Assembly (NCBI GenBank): GCA_018398765.1
Contig: JAHBMJ010000331.1
Coordinates: forward strand, 1-50,345
Origin: Chromera velia
Lineage: Eukaryota > Sar > Chromeraceae
Length of the DNA: 50,345 bases
Direction of reading: 5' to 3'
Shown here piece by piece: positions 9,809-21,417 of the stretch. The notes below the pieces were generated by a model. It saw only the letters and a list, made by a program, of their open reading frames with translations. It had not been told where the DNA came from and searched no databases. The translations under genes and the position numbers were made by a program. How positions within the stretch are numbered: position 1 is the first letter of the stretch; each line of letters starts with the position of its first letter.

Positions 9809-12097
9809 TTAGAACCTCTCGTATTCTGCCCCGTTGGCAAGACGGAAGGAATACCCCTGGAATTGACCCACGACAGTTTGCTCGGCAGCAGGAAACTGCA
9901 CGGAAGTCTGCCTGGAAGTGAACTGCACAGGCTGAGGCTGGTGGATGGGGAGCGTCGGAGGCGGTGGGGGGGGGCGGAGGGTCGAGGAGGGGGGCCGAGA
10001 TAGGGGCGCGCAAGTCGAGCGAGTGGAAAGTGCGCAGAGGGGGGGGGAGCTTGCACGATGCTGAGGCTGTGGAGCGTTGAGAGTGGTGTTACACAGGAGT
10101 GGGAGGGGGGGTTCCTGAGTGTAGACAGCTTGGCAGTGTGGGGGGTGAGGAGGAGGGGGCGGGGGAGGAACACGGGGCCTCCTGGCTTCGTCTGTGGCTG
10201 NNNNNNNNTGGTCACCTGCGACTGCTCTGCCTGCCGCTACCTGGGAGCATGCGGCGATGGAGACACCAGAAAGCTGCGGCACCGGAAGGGCGAAAGAGGG
10301 AAAGGGAGGCGGAGGGGTGCCGGGGGGCGAATAGTCGGAGGAGGAGACGGAGATTGGGGAGGTAGCTCCCGTGGTTGCGGCAGCAGGGGACGACGAGACA
10401 GTGGAGTGACGAGTGGAGCACGAGTGAGGGGACTGCTGCTCAGCACTCGAAAAAGAGACGGTCTTGAGGGTGAACAGAGGGTGCTCAGCGGTGTCAGCAG
10501 CAAATGCCAACGTGTGGTTCTGAGAGAGGGGATAGTAGGAGTTCATATTCTGGACCTGAGAAGAGGAGGAGGAGAAAGACTCCTCACCCCACCCCCCATG
10601 ATCACGTCGGTGCCCCCCCCTTCTTCTTGTTGGTGCTCATCCCATTCTCCGTCTTCACTGTGTCCCATCTCCGCGTCATCCTCCTCATTCTCACCGTCTT
10701 TATCTTCTTCATCCCACTCCGATTCCTCCTCCTCCTCCCCTTCCCGCCCTGCTGCCCCAAAGAGCTCGACCAACTTCTTGTCCAACTCGTCTGTGGAGAT
10801 CTTTTCCTCCAGAGCGTCGTAGGGTTCCAGGAAGATGAAACATTTCAGGGGAGCTCTGCATGGCAAAAAAGAAAAAAAAAAGTCTCACAAAGAGGAGAGA
10901 GAGAGGGGCTGCCTGCTCACATGAATGTCATCATTTTATTTGTCCCACAAGCCAGAGAAACAGCAAAGAAAAGAAGTGGCGCGAAGGGGCGAATAAGCAG
11001 AAGAAGAAAAACACACCCAACAGTTTCTTTCCACACTGCGACACCAACAGGTGGACGCGAAAAAGAAGACGGCTGCACAGAGCGGAGTCACCAACTCAAG
11101 GACAAAAACAAAGAAACGAGTCACCGAGAGAGAAACAGATGGACAGGCTATACATTTCTTCTTCGCCCTTCTTTTTTTCATGTGAAGACAGATTTATGTT
11201 TCTTCTTCTCCCTCCCTTTCTTCATGGAACAACAGAAAAAAAGAAAGAAACAACAAAGACAAAAGAACAAAACGGCCAATGAGACAAGACAGAAAGAGTG
11301 ACAGGTAGACAGAAAGCCGAAGTAACTTACCCTCGATTCGTTGAGTTGACCAGAGTGAACTTCTTGCCATTCACCTCAAGCTTGCCGGAGTGATAAGTGA
11401 AACCCGAGAATCTCACCGTGGTCTTCACTTTGGGGTCGTTCTTAACTTGGTCCCATTTCTCGTCTGCAGGAGACTTGGCTTTCTGCCCCTCCGCTCTCGC
11501 TCTGCTCCCCTGGGCTTTGTTGATGGTCTTTGCTTGGAATGAATGCCATGCTTCCGTCTCGCCGTTCGTGTACTCCACAACGATGATGTCAAGGTCCTCC
11601 GTGACGATGAACAGCTCGTCGGTCGGGTACCGACCGTGCTTCTCCTTGAACGCTTCAGCATTCCTCTCCAACGAAGAGTTGTTCTTCGTTCGAGGCATAC
11701 CCTCGATCCTGTGCCTCTTGTTTCGCCCCTTGGGACACTCCTTTTCCATACAGAGACCCCACACGTGACGAGGAGACTTGAGAAGCATTTTCTTCAGCCT
11801 CTCCATGTTGATGACTGCGCCACGACGCAGAGCCTCTTGAAGCAGAGGCGCACATTCGGACAACTTCACCCTTTTCGGCGTCTTTCCGTGTGCTTCTCTG
11901 GAGAGAGTAGAGAGAACTCTATCGAAGTCTCGAGAGTTCAATTTCTTCAGAGAAATGGGACAGAATTTATCTGCTGATTTTCGGAGTGTCTGGCGGGCCT
12001 GCGCGGCAAGCGGATCTGTCGACACCCCCAGACGTGCCAGGTAGCACAGGAGCCGCATACCCAGACGCACAAACGTACTCACAGGCTGAATTGTCAT
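9809..12097 (-). CDS. Hypothetical protein, three-exon model, acidic linker and proline-rich tail
   Basis: Model: complement of 11331-12097, 10588-10855 and 9809-10555, phases consistent, 593 residues. The first exon ends in a strong donor (GG then GTAAGT) and the next begins after CATGCAG. Residues 1-255 look globular, with an HGRYPTDELFIVTEDLDIIV segment and a strand-rich VRFSGFTYHSGKLEVNGKKF segment. The second exon adds FIFLEPYDALEEKI and then a Glu/Asp-rich stretch. The third is a Ser/Pro-rich low-complexity tail to a TAA at 9809-9811. The second intron would be only 32 nt. An 8-base N gap (10201-10208) lies in the tail, so its length and frame beyond the gap are uncertain. The start may be internal: a plausible upstream exon (about 12253-12311) exists but its phase did not join. 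I do not recognise the family. Confidence 0.5.
10201..10208. other. Assembly gap (8 N)
   Basis: Eight unresolved bases inside the last exon of the minus-strand hypothetical gene. Eight is not a multiple of three. Frames read open across it, but the true gap length is unknown, so the tail sequence after it is provisional. Confidence 0.95.
11140..11226. repeat. Two tandem copies of a dispersed TTTCTTCTTC minisatellite
   Basis: Two units of about 40-45 bp lie side by side in the first intron of the minus-strand gene: ACAGGCTATACATTTCTTCT (from about 11142) and ACAGATTTATGTTTCTTCTT (from about 11186). Each is followed by a pyrimidine run and TTTCAT or TTCATG. Closely related units recur at 13.36 kb (inverted) and 48.4 kb. 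Confidence 0.6.
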
Positions 12098-12819
12098 CCT
12101 GCTGATCGACTTTGTATGAAAAGAGACGACGAGGAGACTGAGGAGGAGACGGTGTTCGTACTTTTGATTCTCGATTTACACTCTCACAGTGAGGAGACAC
12201 GCACACACACGCAGGCGCAGGTAGGCGCGGATGGCACAGGATCTCTCATAACCTCTTCCGTACGAATGCAGACATGATGCACAAGCTTCCCGGCCACTTT
12301 CTTCCACGACTGAAACGGAAACGTGAGAATGGATCGAGGGCTTCTTCTAGGGGGGAGCCTCCCCGGCCCCGGCTCCCATGCACCCATGCATGCAGAAATT
12401 AAGGTCTGCATGCATGGAGTCCCGCGCGCCCCGCGGAAGTTTGCGGGAGAAAAGCCCACCATCATACACGTGGCCCCCGGAATGAGCCATCGCTTATACG
12501 GAGCATGCCGTGGCCACTAGCTGTGTGTTGTCGACAATTTGCCTTCGCCGTCTCCCTTGACAATTAACAATACTAAGCCGTCTCCCATTGTCTCCATTTA
12601 TCTCCCCCTCTAGGCAGTCAATGACAGTCAACCCGCTCCATTCAGCATCGAATAAGCTGGTGGATGTCTTTCCTCCGCTCAGCGTGCGAAGGTTTGCAAA
12701 GTGGTGCAGGAGGCTTTCTCAACTGAGGTCTTTGCATGTCTGCCTGTCGACATAGGCTGTAATAAAGTTACTTTTCGGTGACGTGTTCGGTTTTCTTTTT
12801 TGTTGTCCAACATACCAGA
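12098..12819. promoter_or_regulatory. Divergent intergenic region with TGCATGCA hairpin
   Basis: This spacer separates the minus-strand gene (reading left) from lumazine synthase (reading right), so it likely holds both promoters. A perfect 13-bp inverted repeat with an 8-base loop lies at 12384-12417. CA repeats and a GC-rich stretch (12350-12440) surround it. No clear TATA box was found near 12820. Confidence 0.4.
12384..12417. repeat. Perfect inverted repeat built on TGCATGCA
   Basis: Arm CCATGCATGCAGA (12384-12396) is the exact reverse complement of TCTGCATGCATGG (12405-12417), with loop AATTAAGG. Each arm contains a full TGCATGCA, itself a palindrome, so two identical binding sites face each other between divergent genes. 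This could be a paired factor-binding site or a hairpin. Confidence 0.75.
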
Positions 12820-13178
12820 ATGATGTGTGGATCAGCTGTTGGCGTCTTTGTTTGGTTGTCTCTGCTCCTGGTTGCTGCTTCCCATCAGACCCTGAGCGGG
12901 TTCCTTTCGTCCTCGAGTTTGTTTCGATCTAGACATCAGAGACAGGGACAGAGACAAAGGCTCTGCATGGTTGCTCCCCAACAGGGGATCGCCTTCGACG
13001 CAGCGAAGCTGAACGGGACCGACTTGAAATTTGCAGTTGTCCGAACGCGCTGGAATTCGCAAATCACAGAACCGCTGCTCAACGTATGTCCACGAGGCCG
13101 CTGGAACCCGTCTCTTCCATGTCTTCTTTTGCGGTTACCTATACCTGTGTCCTCAGTCTCCCTGGGTGTGCGTGTGCG

Positions 13179-13250
<72 letters not shown>

Positions 13251-13910
13251 GTTTCGAAAAGAAAAAGAGGGAAAAAGGAAAAACAGAAGTCGTATTCGTC
13301 TGTCTGTACTGTCTGTCCGAAAAGAAAAGACGATATAGTCTGTCTGTGTGTACATGAGGAAGGGGAGGAAGAAGAAGAAACATGTAGTTTATCTGTGCAT
13401 GTTTTGTATGTGCGTATGTGTGTATAAATATGTGTGTGCAGGATGTGAAGAAGGCTCTGGTCGACGCAGGTGTGGACCCCGAGAACATTTTCGAGACGGA
13501 CGTGCCAGGGTCCTGGGAGCTTCCCATGGTCACCAAGTACTTAGCCTTTTCGCAGAAATTTGACGGCGTGATTCCGATCGGATGCCTCGTCAAGGGAGAG
13601 ACCTACCACTTCGAATACATCGCAGGAGCAGCCAGCGACGCCCTCATGCAGGTATGGATGGTAACTGTCGGTGGGCATGATTGCATGGTTCTCTCTTGTC
13701 CGTAGCACATCTGTGCGTGGAGGCAAGTTAACTGCCAGGATGAAAGGAAGGGCAAAGGCACTATGAAATCGCACGTCTCCTTCCCCCCCCTCTTTCCCAG
13801 CGTCCCGTCTCTTTCCTGCCTCCCAGTGTGGCCTTCCCTCCTCTCACCAGTCACTGCCTTCCTTCTTCGTCTGGACCCTCATGCAGGGAGGAATGCCCAC
13901 CCCTCCCTCT

Positions 13911-13969
<59 letters not shown>

Positions 13970-14807
13970 CTCCCCCCCCTGATCTTCGCAACACAAACAA
14001 AGAAAGAAACAAACAAACAGAGAAACAAACAAACAAACAGAGAAACAAACAAACAAACAAAGAAACAAACACACAAACAGAGAAACAAAGAAACAAACAA
14101 CGGATGCCCCCCATTTCTTCGATCACTCTGTCCTTCCTTTGATCGACTCTCCCCCCCCCCGCGTTCCCTGAATGGATTCTTCTTCCAGTGCCTTCTTCCT
14201 CACGAGTTGTCAACATGCCTTTTCTTTCTTTTTGAAGTCCCGGGCATATCCAAGATAGTTGCTCATCTGGTTTTTCTTGTGAGCCAACTCCTTGTCACTC
14301 ACTCACTCAGAGAATCAATCAATTTGCCTCCTCGTCCTTCATTCCTCCACCCAATTGTTCCAGAAAGGCATGTCTGTTCTTTTTTTCTCTTCTTTTTCAC
14401 GGAGGACAATAAGAGCTCGCGTGCCGTCGACCGCTCAACCAGGACGAACACAGCGAGAGCAGAGAAGGAAAAAGTTACTGAAAGAAAACATGCAGCGTCT
14501 CTGTTGTCTTCCTACAGCCAGCTGTGCCTGCATGCTCTAGAGGTCCTCCCCTTCTTTTCATCCCATGCATGCAGTTCTTTTCTGCCCTCCTTCCTCTCCC
14601 ATCCGTTCCCCCTCTCCCCCCCCCGTGTTGCCCTCACTCACTCCCTTTCTGACAGGTCCAGCAAAGCTCCGGGGTTCCGGTCACTTTCGGCATTCTGACC
14701 GTGGAGACTCTCGACCAGGCAATGGAGAGGGCGGACGGAGAGAAGAGCCACGGGTACTCGTGGTTGGTTCGACGGAGGGAGGTCTCTCTCTCTCTCTCTC
14801 TCTCTCT

Positions 14808-14874
<67 letters not shown>

Positions 14875-15425
14875 CATCACCTGTCGGAGTGTGCGGGTCG
14901 ATGGTCGGATCTTCGCTTCTTTTCTTTTTTTTTTCGATGCCTTTGAACCTAGAAGAGAGACGGAGGGGGAGAGAGAGCATCATGCACTTGCGTTGTTATC
15001 CTCGATCAAAGGCAGAACTTCAGCTGTGAATTTTGATGTCAGATTCTTCTCCCATTCAGTTGAGTTGCCTGGCTCCTTGTCATGTGCGACACCCACCCAT
15101 TCTGGAAATAAGTGTGGTGGTCCTCAATTGAATACCTTTGGGGCACATGTGTATGCATGCATGTTCGATCCACCGTCTCCTCCCCTCATTCATTCTCTTT
15201 TCTCCTTTTTCCTTCCCTCGCTCTATTCTTTCTTCTCTTTATTTATTTATTTCCTTCCGTGTGTGCAGGGGGCAAACGGCTGTCGAAATGGCGTTGCTGC
15301 GGCGCTGGGCAAGCGGGCGAAAGTCTACAAAGATGGGGTTCGGCGTCTCACCCGAATCTGCGGTCGCGGCGTCCCTGGCGGAGTGGGAAGGGAAGAAGAC
15401 GGACAAGGCCAAGTACCTCTTTTGA
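12820..15425 (+). CDS. ribH: 6,7-dimethyl-8-ribityllumazine synthase, plastid-targeted
   Basis: Penultimate riboflavin step: joins 5-amino-6-ribitylamino-uracil with 3,4-dihydroxy-2-butanone 4-phosphate to make lumazine. Exons 12820-13083, 13442-13651, 14656-14762 and 15269-15425 give 245 residues with all phases agreeing. Residues 6-20 are a signal-peptide core, followed by a Ser/Arg-rich leader containing SGFLSSSSLFRSR. This bipartite presequence fits import into a complex plastid. The family core runs from about 69: VPGSWELP 109-116, GCLVKGETYHFEYI 135-148 with the catalytic His144, PVTFGIL 166-172, and HGYSWGQTAVEM 190-201. The last segment spans the exon 3/4 junction. I chose the donor at 14763 (GTTGGT) rather than the one at 14754 because it restores the family's usual length there. 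All three introns hold long microsatellites. ATG 12820 is followed at once by a second ATG at 12823; either could start. Confidence 0.9.
13185..13248. repeat. (TA)n then (TG)n microsatellite
   Basis: About 15 TA units run into about 16 TG units within intron 1 of lumazine synthase. Confidence 0.95.
13355..13398 (-). repeat. Inverted copy of the dispersed TTTCTTCTTC minisatellite
   Basis: Read on the minus strand it gives ACTACATGTTTCTTCTTCTT followed by CCTCCCC. This is near-identical in core to the copies at 11.2 and 48.4 kb. It lies in intron 1 of lumazine synthase. Confidence 0.6.
13911..14101. repeat. (AC)n(AG)n followed by (AAAC)n
   Basis: A compound AC then AG tract (13911-13968) is followed after a short gap by AAAC/AAAG tetranucleotide repeats to about 14101. 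It lies in intron 2 of lumazine synthase. Confidence 0.95.
14781..14872. repeat. (CT)n(GT)n microsatellite
   Basis: Interrupted CT repeats run directly into GT repeats near the start of intron 3 of lumazine synthase. Confidence 0.95.
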
Positions 15426-17234
15426 TCGATCGAAGCATAGAGAAGCCGTGTAAATTCTTTCGTTCCGTGCCTTGTCAATTCTGTGCGGGGTATTTGTCCA
15501 AACGACTTTTTGATTCATTCGTGCATCTCTCATATGGTCGCAGGCAGTCAGACAAGCTAGCTCTCAGCATCCATATATTTTATTCATACTTCGTTTTGAA
15601 TCATATGAAAGTGCTTCAATTCAAGCAACATTGAAGTTGTTGAAAACTTGCAGAGACCGAGTCATAGATTGTTGAAAATCTAGTTGAAAATGAAGGTTGA
15701 ACATTATGTACAGCTTTTGGATACATCTAAAATACATTAAAATATCTAGATCCTGGTTGAATTAAGTATAAATCAAAGCGAACTGCTGTTATAAAGAACC
15801 GCACTGCCTCGTGCATTGCCGCCGAACGCTAGAGGCCTATTCATAAGCCGATAGTGATAGCGTATGATGATGATAATATGTTTTCATGTGTTAATACGTA
15901 TTATTACCTATATAAATAATGCAATACTGTTGAATATGCCGTCAATACATAAACATAATTTTTCTTACATAATTTAGTTGTTCAGTAACTGATCATTGAT
16001 GTTTTGGAGTTACATCCCAAACTTAGCAACGCCAGACCCCAAGCTATTGATAAGGCTTTGAGGGCAACCCAGAGCTCTAGCCAGAGCTAGACCCAGAGTA
16101 CACATTCATTGGGGGGGGGGGGATAAGAAAGCCCGTGCATGCCAAACAGATCGAAGATCATCGAACTTCAATTGAACCGTTTCAACTCGCATAATCAATG
16201 CAATGGAGCTTTTTTGGACACTTGGGCAGCGCTTTGAAGCCGTTTCTAGGTAAGACTGTGAAATTGAGCTCTTATCATATGAGTCTGATTCATGACTGTG
16301 TGCTACAGACTGCTGGTAGCTGACAAAGAGATTCTCTTTATCTAAACATACTCAGACGGTACTCAGGTAATCGCAGCTAAGTTTACTTTGAGGCACTCTG
16401 CTCTGGGGCGAGCAGTGAGAGAATTAATTGACATGGGAGTATATGTTTGCATAGCGTGTTTTGTAGCACTATATTGGAGCTGTTCTTATGCATTAAAGTC
16501 CGTCCTCAGAGTTGCACGTCCACTCAAACTCTGTGGTCAGTTTACGTCAGTTTGAAACAGACTGAAGCGGTGTTACACGATGTAGCACGATGCACAGCTA
16601 GAAGATTTTGTATGAGCTCGTAGGGGCTGTGTGTAAGTAGTAAACGATCGATGTTTTGAAATGATCAATATAAAAAAAATAAAGCTAGACATAAAGTAGA
16701 AGATCAGAGGTAGACAGTCCAAAAAAAGGTTAAAGCTGTAAGTTCCTGTATGTTCCCTCTCTTTAGTGTCTCTCCGGTCTACTCCGGTCTACTCCAGTCC
16801 TGTATCTGGCCCGTATGCATGTTCTTATGGCGGCAATGCGACATTTTTATTTACAATGCGAGACACTGAAGAGAGGTGATATCATCAAGCGCGGAGCCGT
16901 GCATGCATGCCCATGCCGAGCCAGCCATGCGTGCGTGCAATGCCGTGCATGCATGCAGGCGCGCGGAGCCTTGCCGAGCTCTCTGAGTGCCGAGTGGGAT
17001 ACCTCGGAAGCATTTCACCCAACGCGCGCGAACCTGGCAGTGCGTGGGAGACGCCTTTCTTGTGAACCTTGAGCCGTTGATTGAGAGTCGATGCGTAACG
17101 GATAAACGCATCAATCACATTACACCTGCCCAGGCGGCCACACGCCCGAAAGACAGAGTGGCGAGATCTGATTGCAAGCAGTCCCTGAGACCGCAAGCTG
17201 GTTCGATCTCCAGGAGACGGCAACTTCTTTCTCA
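15426..17234. other. AT-rich spacer and upstream region of the RNF213-like gene
   Basis: From about 15640 to 16800 the sequence is AT-rich with no credible frame. It holds a G homopolymer near 16111-16122. From 16815 it becomes GC-rich and contains a pair of direct repeats, GCCGTGCATGCATGC, at 16896-16910 and 16942-16956, both beside GCGCGGAGCC. These lie about 280-340 bp before the start codon and are candidate regulatory sites. The 5' UTR boundaries cannot be seen. Confidence 0.5.
16889..16970. repeat. Direct repeat GCCGTGCATGCATGC, two copies
   Basis: Copies at 16896-16910 and 16942-16956 are 46 bp apart. Each overlaps or adjoins a GCGCGGAGCC word (16889-16898 and 16961-16970). The whole block sits upstream of the giant gene. 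Confidence 0.6.
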
Positions 17235-20200
17235 ATGTCATCTCCTTCCGAAGCGGGAAGGGAGGAGCGTCCCGAGGAAGTGGAAGGTCTGACTGAATCG
17301 CAGGGTCATTCATTCGAGGTAGAAGACGGGATGGATGGGCACAGTGCAGGTGGAGATGCAGAAATGGAGGCACGAGATGACGTCCCCGGAAAAGACTCAG
17401 TCTGCGAGTCGGAGACGGGAGACGAGACAGCGAGAAAAGAGGAGGCACAAGTTTTGCAAGCGCCAGAGAACCAAGAGGCACCCAATCAGAATGCAGAGCA
17501 AGAGTGTCAACAAGCTCCAGCAGAGATGCCTGTGCCGACCCCTCAGATTCAAATCCGAACTCTTGTCATTGCACCCCGTCTCTGTGAGGGAGAGGAAGCG
17601 TATGTCTTCTTTGGCCCTCCTGTGGGAGACTGGGAGACGGAGGGCATGGTCATTCTGGAGAAGGAGACGGCAGAGCAGAACCAAGGGAGCGGGATGGAGA
17701 CGTTCTCTTGGCGGATTTCCTCTCCCGTCTCTGAAGTTCACGATAAGGCAGTTCCGTACAAGTACGTGAAGGTGCGCAAGGAGGGCGAAGAAAAGATTTA
17801 CGAGAGTCTGGGCACTGCCATTTCAAACCGTGTGCTCAGGTTTGAAAATGCAGACAGAACCCGGGAACATGAGATTTTGGATCCACCAATCGTGTGGTCT
17901 GACACGGACACCAAGGCGGAAGAGGGGCCTGTTCAGGTACATAGATTCTCTCTCGCTTTGCTTTCCTGAACTTGATTACCTCTTTCATTGAGGATTTTTA
18001 CCTCGCCATCCGTCTTCTTTTCTATTGTCATTTTTAGATCTCTTTCGATTTCACCGTCGACACTGTACCGGTGGGCCCAGAAGTGCCCCCCCTTGCTTCC
18101 GTACCTCTTTGCATGCAGCTGCAAATGTGCTCAAACACCCCCCTCCGTTCAACGCCATGTCTGCAGCTTCTCTGCCGTCTCTTCGGACTTCCCGATGAGG
18201 CCGCGGGAAGAGACGCAGGGGTGCGTTTGGCACTTCACGGTTGTGCAGTGATGTCACTTGCTCAGCGGTCGAGCAGCCGTCTCGTTCAGTCTGAGGAGAA
18301 GCTTTTGACCATTTCGGCAGAATCGAAATTTCTCGACGGCTTCATCGCTTTTCTGCGAAATCGGAGGGAGTCTGAACAGAACTCGGCATTTCCCTCTCAA
18401 GATTTGAGAAATTGTAAAGTTATGCTTTCCGGCATCGCGCAGAAGATCATTCTGGAGATTGAGCAGCGTGCGGTCTTCAGAGCGGCCGTCTCGTTTCCGT
18501 ACAGTCCAGGGTGCACTCCTTCATCTCCAGATTCGCCTGTGGGGTGTCTTCTGGGTCGTCTCTATGGACTTCTGCTCCTCGGGGAAAGGAAAATATTTTC
18601 TTCATTGAACGTGGAGTCCCTCCTGACCCTGTCGAGATCTCTTTGTCCATTTGCCGCAGTACGCCAAAAGGGTCTCTTAGGAGAGGGGGGAGAGAAAGAG
18701 AAAGAGGGCGCTGCAGTTCTCTTCCTCGAGACCCTCCAGGCAGAACTTGGTGAGAGGTTTGCGTTCATGCAGAGACAGGAACTGAAAAAAATGGTCGAAA
18801 CTCTCATATTAAAAGTGCATACTACGTCAAACCAGCCCGGCATCTCTGTCACTCTCTCGCAATTTACTCTGCGGCGACTCCTCCTTCGCACCACTTCCGA
18901 GGAGGGAGAAGACTTGAAGGCATGCCAACGCGTCGTTCAGGCCTCTGTGCAATCGTCACGAGGGGTCCGTGGGTGGGAGGGGGCTGGGGGCTCATATGGG
19001 AAAGCGGGTGACTTTCTGGGATGGCTGGGTGTGACTGGTGTGTGGACAGGGGAGGACGTTCGTCGATTCTGCTGTGGCGTGGGGTCCGCGGGGGCAAGCG
19101 TTGACTGGACGGGCGTAGTCGAGACTGTCAGAGGAGACTCTGTGTCACTGCGGTAAGTGGGTACGTCGCTGGATGGGTGGGGATAATCTTGTAAACACTT
19201 CGCGATGTGCGCGGGTTCATTTGTGGCGCCGCTTTAGAAGCCATCTCTTCTCCACTAGCAGCATTGCATAACCTTCGATCTTCTGTTCTTCTTTTCACCT
19301 TGTCTTCGCGGAAACCATTCCGTCTAGGAATGACCATACGATGTCTCCTCATGCGCTCTGCCCGCGTCTCTGCCTGCATTCAATTTGCATGCAGTTCTGT
19401 GGTCGCGTATCTCCTGTACTGCCGTCTCGCTTTCCCTCACCTCTGGGAGGGAGACGCCGGGGCAAGGCTGCATGCGGGTCTGTGCGTGGGTCTTCAGTCA
19501 GCAGGACCGGCAGCAGCGATATCGGCAGTGTGCGTGGCGATGCAGTTGAAGAATAAGGATGAGGTCCCGGCAGGCAGTTTTCCGGAGTTGTTGACGACGT
19601 GCTTGCGGGTACTTGATGGGTCCGTGTCCGCTGCCCTGTACAACAGGGAAGGAGAGAGGGGGGCGGAGGCGGTAGCCGAAGGTCTCCAGGTTGTTAGTGA
19701 TTGTGTGGCGGGACTGCTTCAGGTCGGTGACGATGATGAAGCGACGACATGGCACATCTGCCAGTATGCAGTCTGTTTGAAGGTGTAGGGGCTCTGGACA
19801 ATTAAAGTATGCTCTGTCTGTCTGTCTCTGTTCCTGCCTGTCTGCATGAAATTGCCTTTCGATTCCCTTTCTGGCTTCTCTTTCGGTTCAATTATCTCTC
19901 TGCCTTCCATTTCTCTCTCTAGCTTTTTTTTCTTCGTTCTTCGGTACGGTTCTTTTAATTCTCTCTCTGCCTTCCATTTCGGTCTTAATTCTTTTCGAGT
20001 GTCGGAGATTCATGCATGGTGTCACCAGGTGAGCCCCTTCTCCTTTGTCCTCCCTTCTCTTCTTCCCCGAACAGAATAGAAACCGGATCAAGGAAACACA
20101 TGTACGCATGCTTCTCTACTGTGCTCAATTGCAGAAGGAGTTCTCAGGTTTGTGGAAACGCGCATGCGATGTTCCCAAACCTGTGCTGCCGGGGTTGAGC

Positions 20201-21360
20201 TCGACAGCCGCTGTAGCATCCTGTCGTCAGGCACTAGAGACGGCGTTGTCGTTGTGCCGTTGTGTGGTGGCTGCTGTTGAGATGCTCCGGGGGTGCGGGT
20301 ATGCGGGGGGGCGTGCTGCAGATTCTCTGGCAGAAAGGGTCGTTGCTGAGTTGAAGAGCACTCTCGGGAAGAGGAAAGGAGGGGATGAGGGGGGGTTGGC
20401 CTCAATGAGCATGCTGAGGATCTCGGTGAACAGAGACAAGGCATTTCGGTATACCACTCTGTGCGCGACTCTCGTGCCTTTACAGTCAGACGGAGGAAAG
20501 GAAGCTGCAGACTTGACAAGGATCCGAAGTGCAGTGGGGCAGAGGTTTGCTGGCGAGCTGAGGGCTCTCCAGAACGAAGAAGCTCGGGTTCATGTTTTCG
20601 AACACGTACTCTCAGAGAGGGAGAAGGGGGACGTTTTCGCTTCCGAGGGAGCGAAGGACATTGTGGAAGCAGCAGAACAGGTGACGATGGAGACCCTTGA
20701 CTCTGCTTTGAGTACTGCAGGGGACACGGGGAACGAGAACATTCTGCAGAAGTTACTGGGCGGCTCTCTTCTCCAGAGGCTTGCAGGCGTCCTCTCAACG
20801 GTCATCGTGAGTCGAAAGATCAATTGACTAATTAGTTCTCACATCTTACTGGTATCTGACTCGATCGATCGTTGTCTCTCTGGGAGGAAGGGAGGGAGGG
20901 CCCCTCTCTTCTCGTCTCTTCTCTTCTCTTCTCCTCTTTCTCTTTTCCTCTCTTCTCTTCTCTTCTCTTCTCTTCTAGCGTCTGTTGTTCCCCTCTCATG
21001 TCCATCATGAGGCAGGCCAGTCGAGATAAAAAAGAGAGAAGGAGTGATCCTCTCCCCCCCTCCCCCCTCGTTTGAGTCTGCAGGAAAAGGGGTGGCCCCG
21101 AGAGGTTGCGTCTGCTGTCCTCCGTGGGACTACGGAGGGTCTGAGTGACGTTGTGCTGAAGCACGTGCTCTGGTGGCGCCCCCTCGGCGTCCTCTTCCGG
21201 TTCCTTCTCAACGACCAGAGCGAGAAAGGCCTCTCGAGTCTGCGCCAAAAGGTGGGGGGATGGGGGGTTTGGTTTGGGGGAGGTATTGTAAGGAGAAGAG
21301 GTTGATTGTGCAAACCTCCTTGAGTCCTGCTGGTGAGGCGCCACTCGGGCAAGAGAGATT

Positions 21361-21417
<57 letters not shown>

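Noticed and set aside
13909-14216. Open frames encoding runs of Leu/Ser or Val/Cys/Phe
   Set aside because: They are translations of CA/GA and AAAC microsatellites inside intron 2 of lumazine synthase.
14754-14762. Earlier donor (GTACTC) for lumazine synthase exon 3
   Set aside because: It keeps phase but deletes three residues from the conserved HGYSWGQTAVEM block. The donor at 14763 restores the family's normal spacing.
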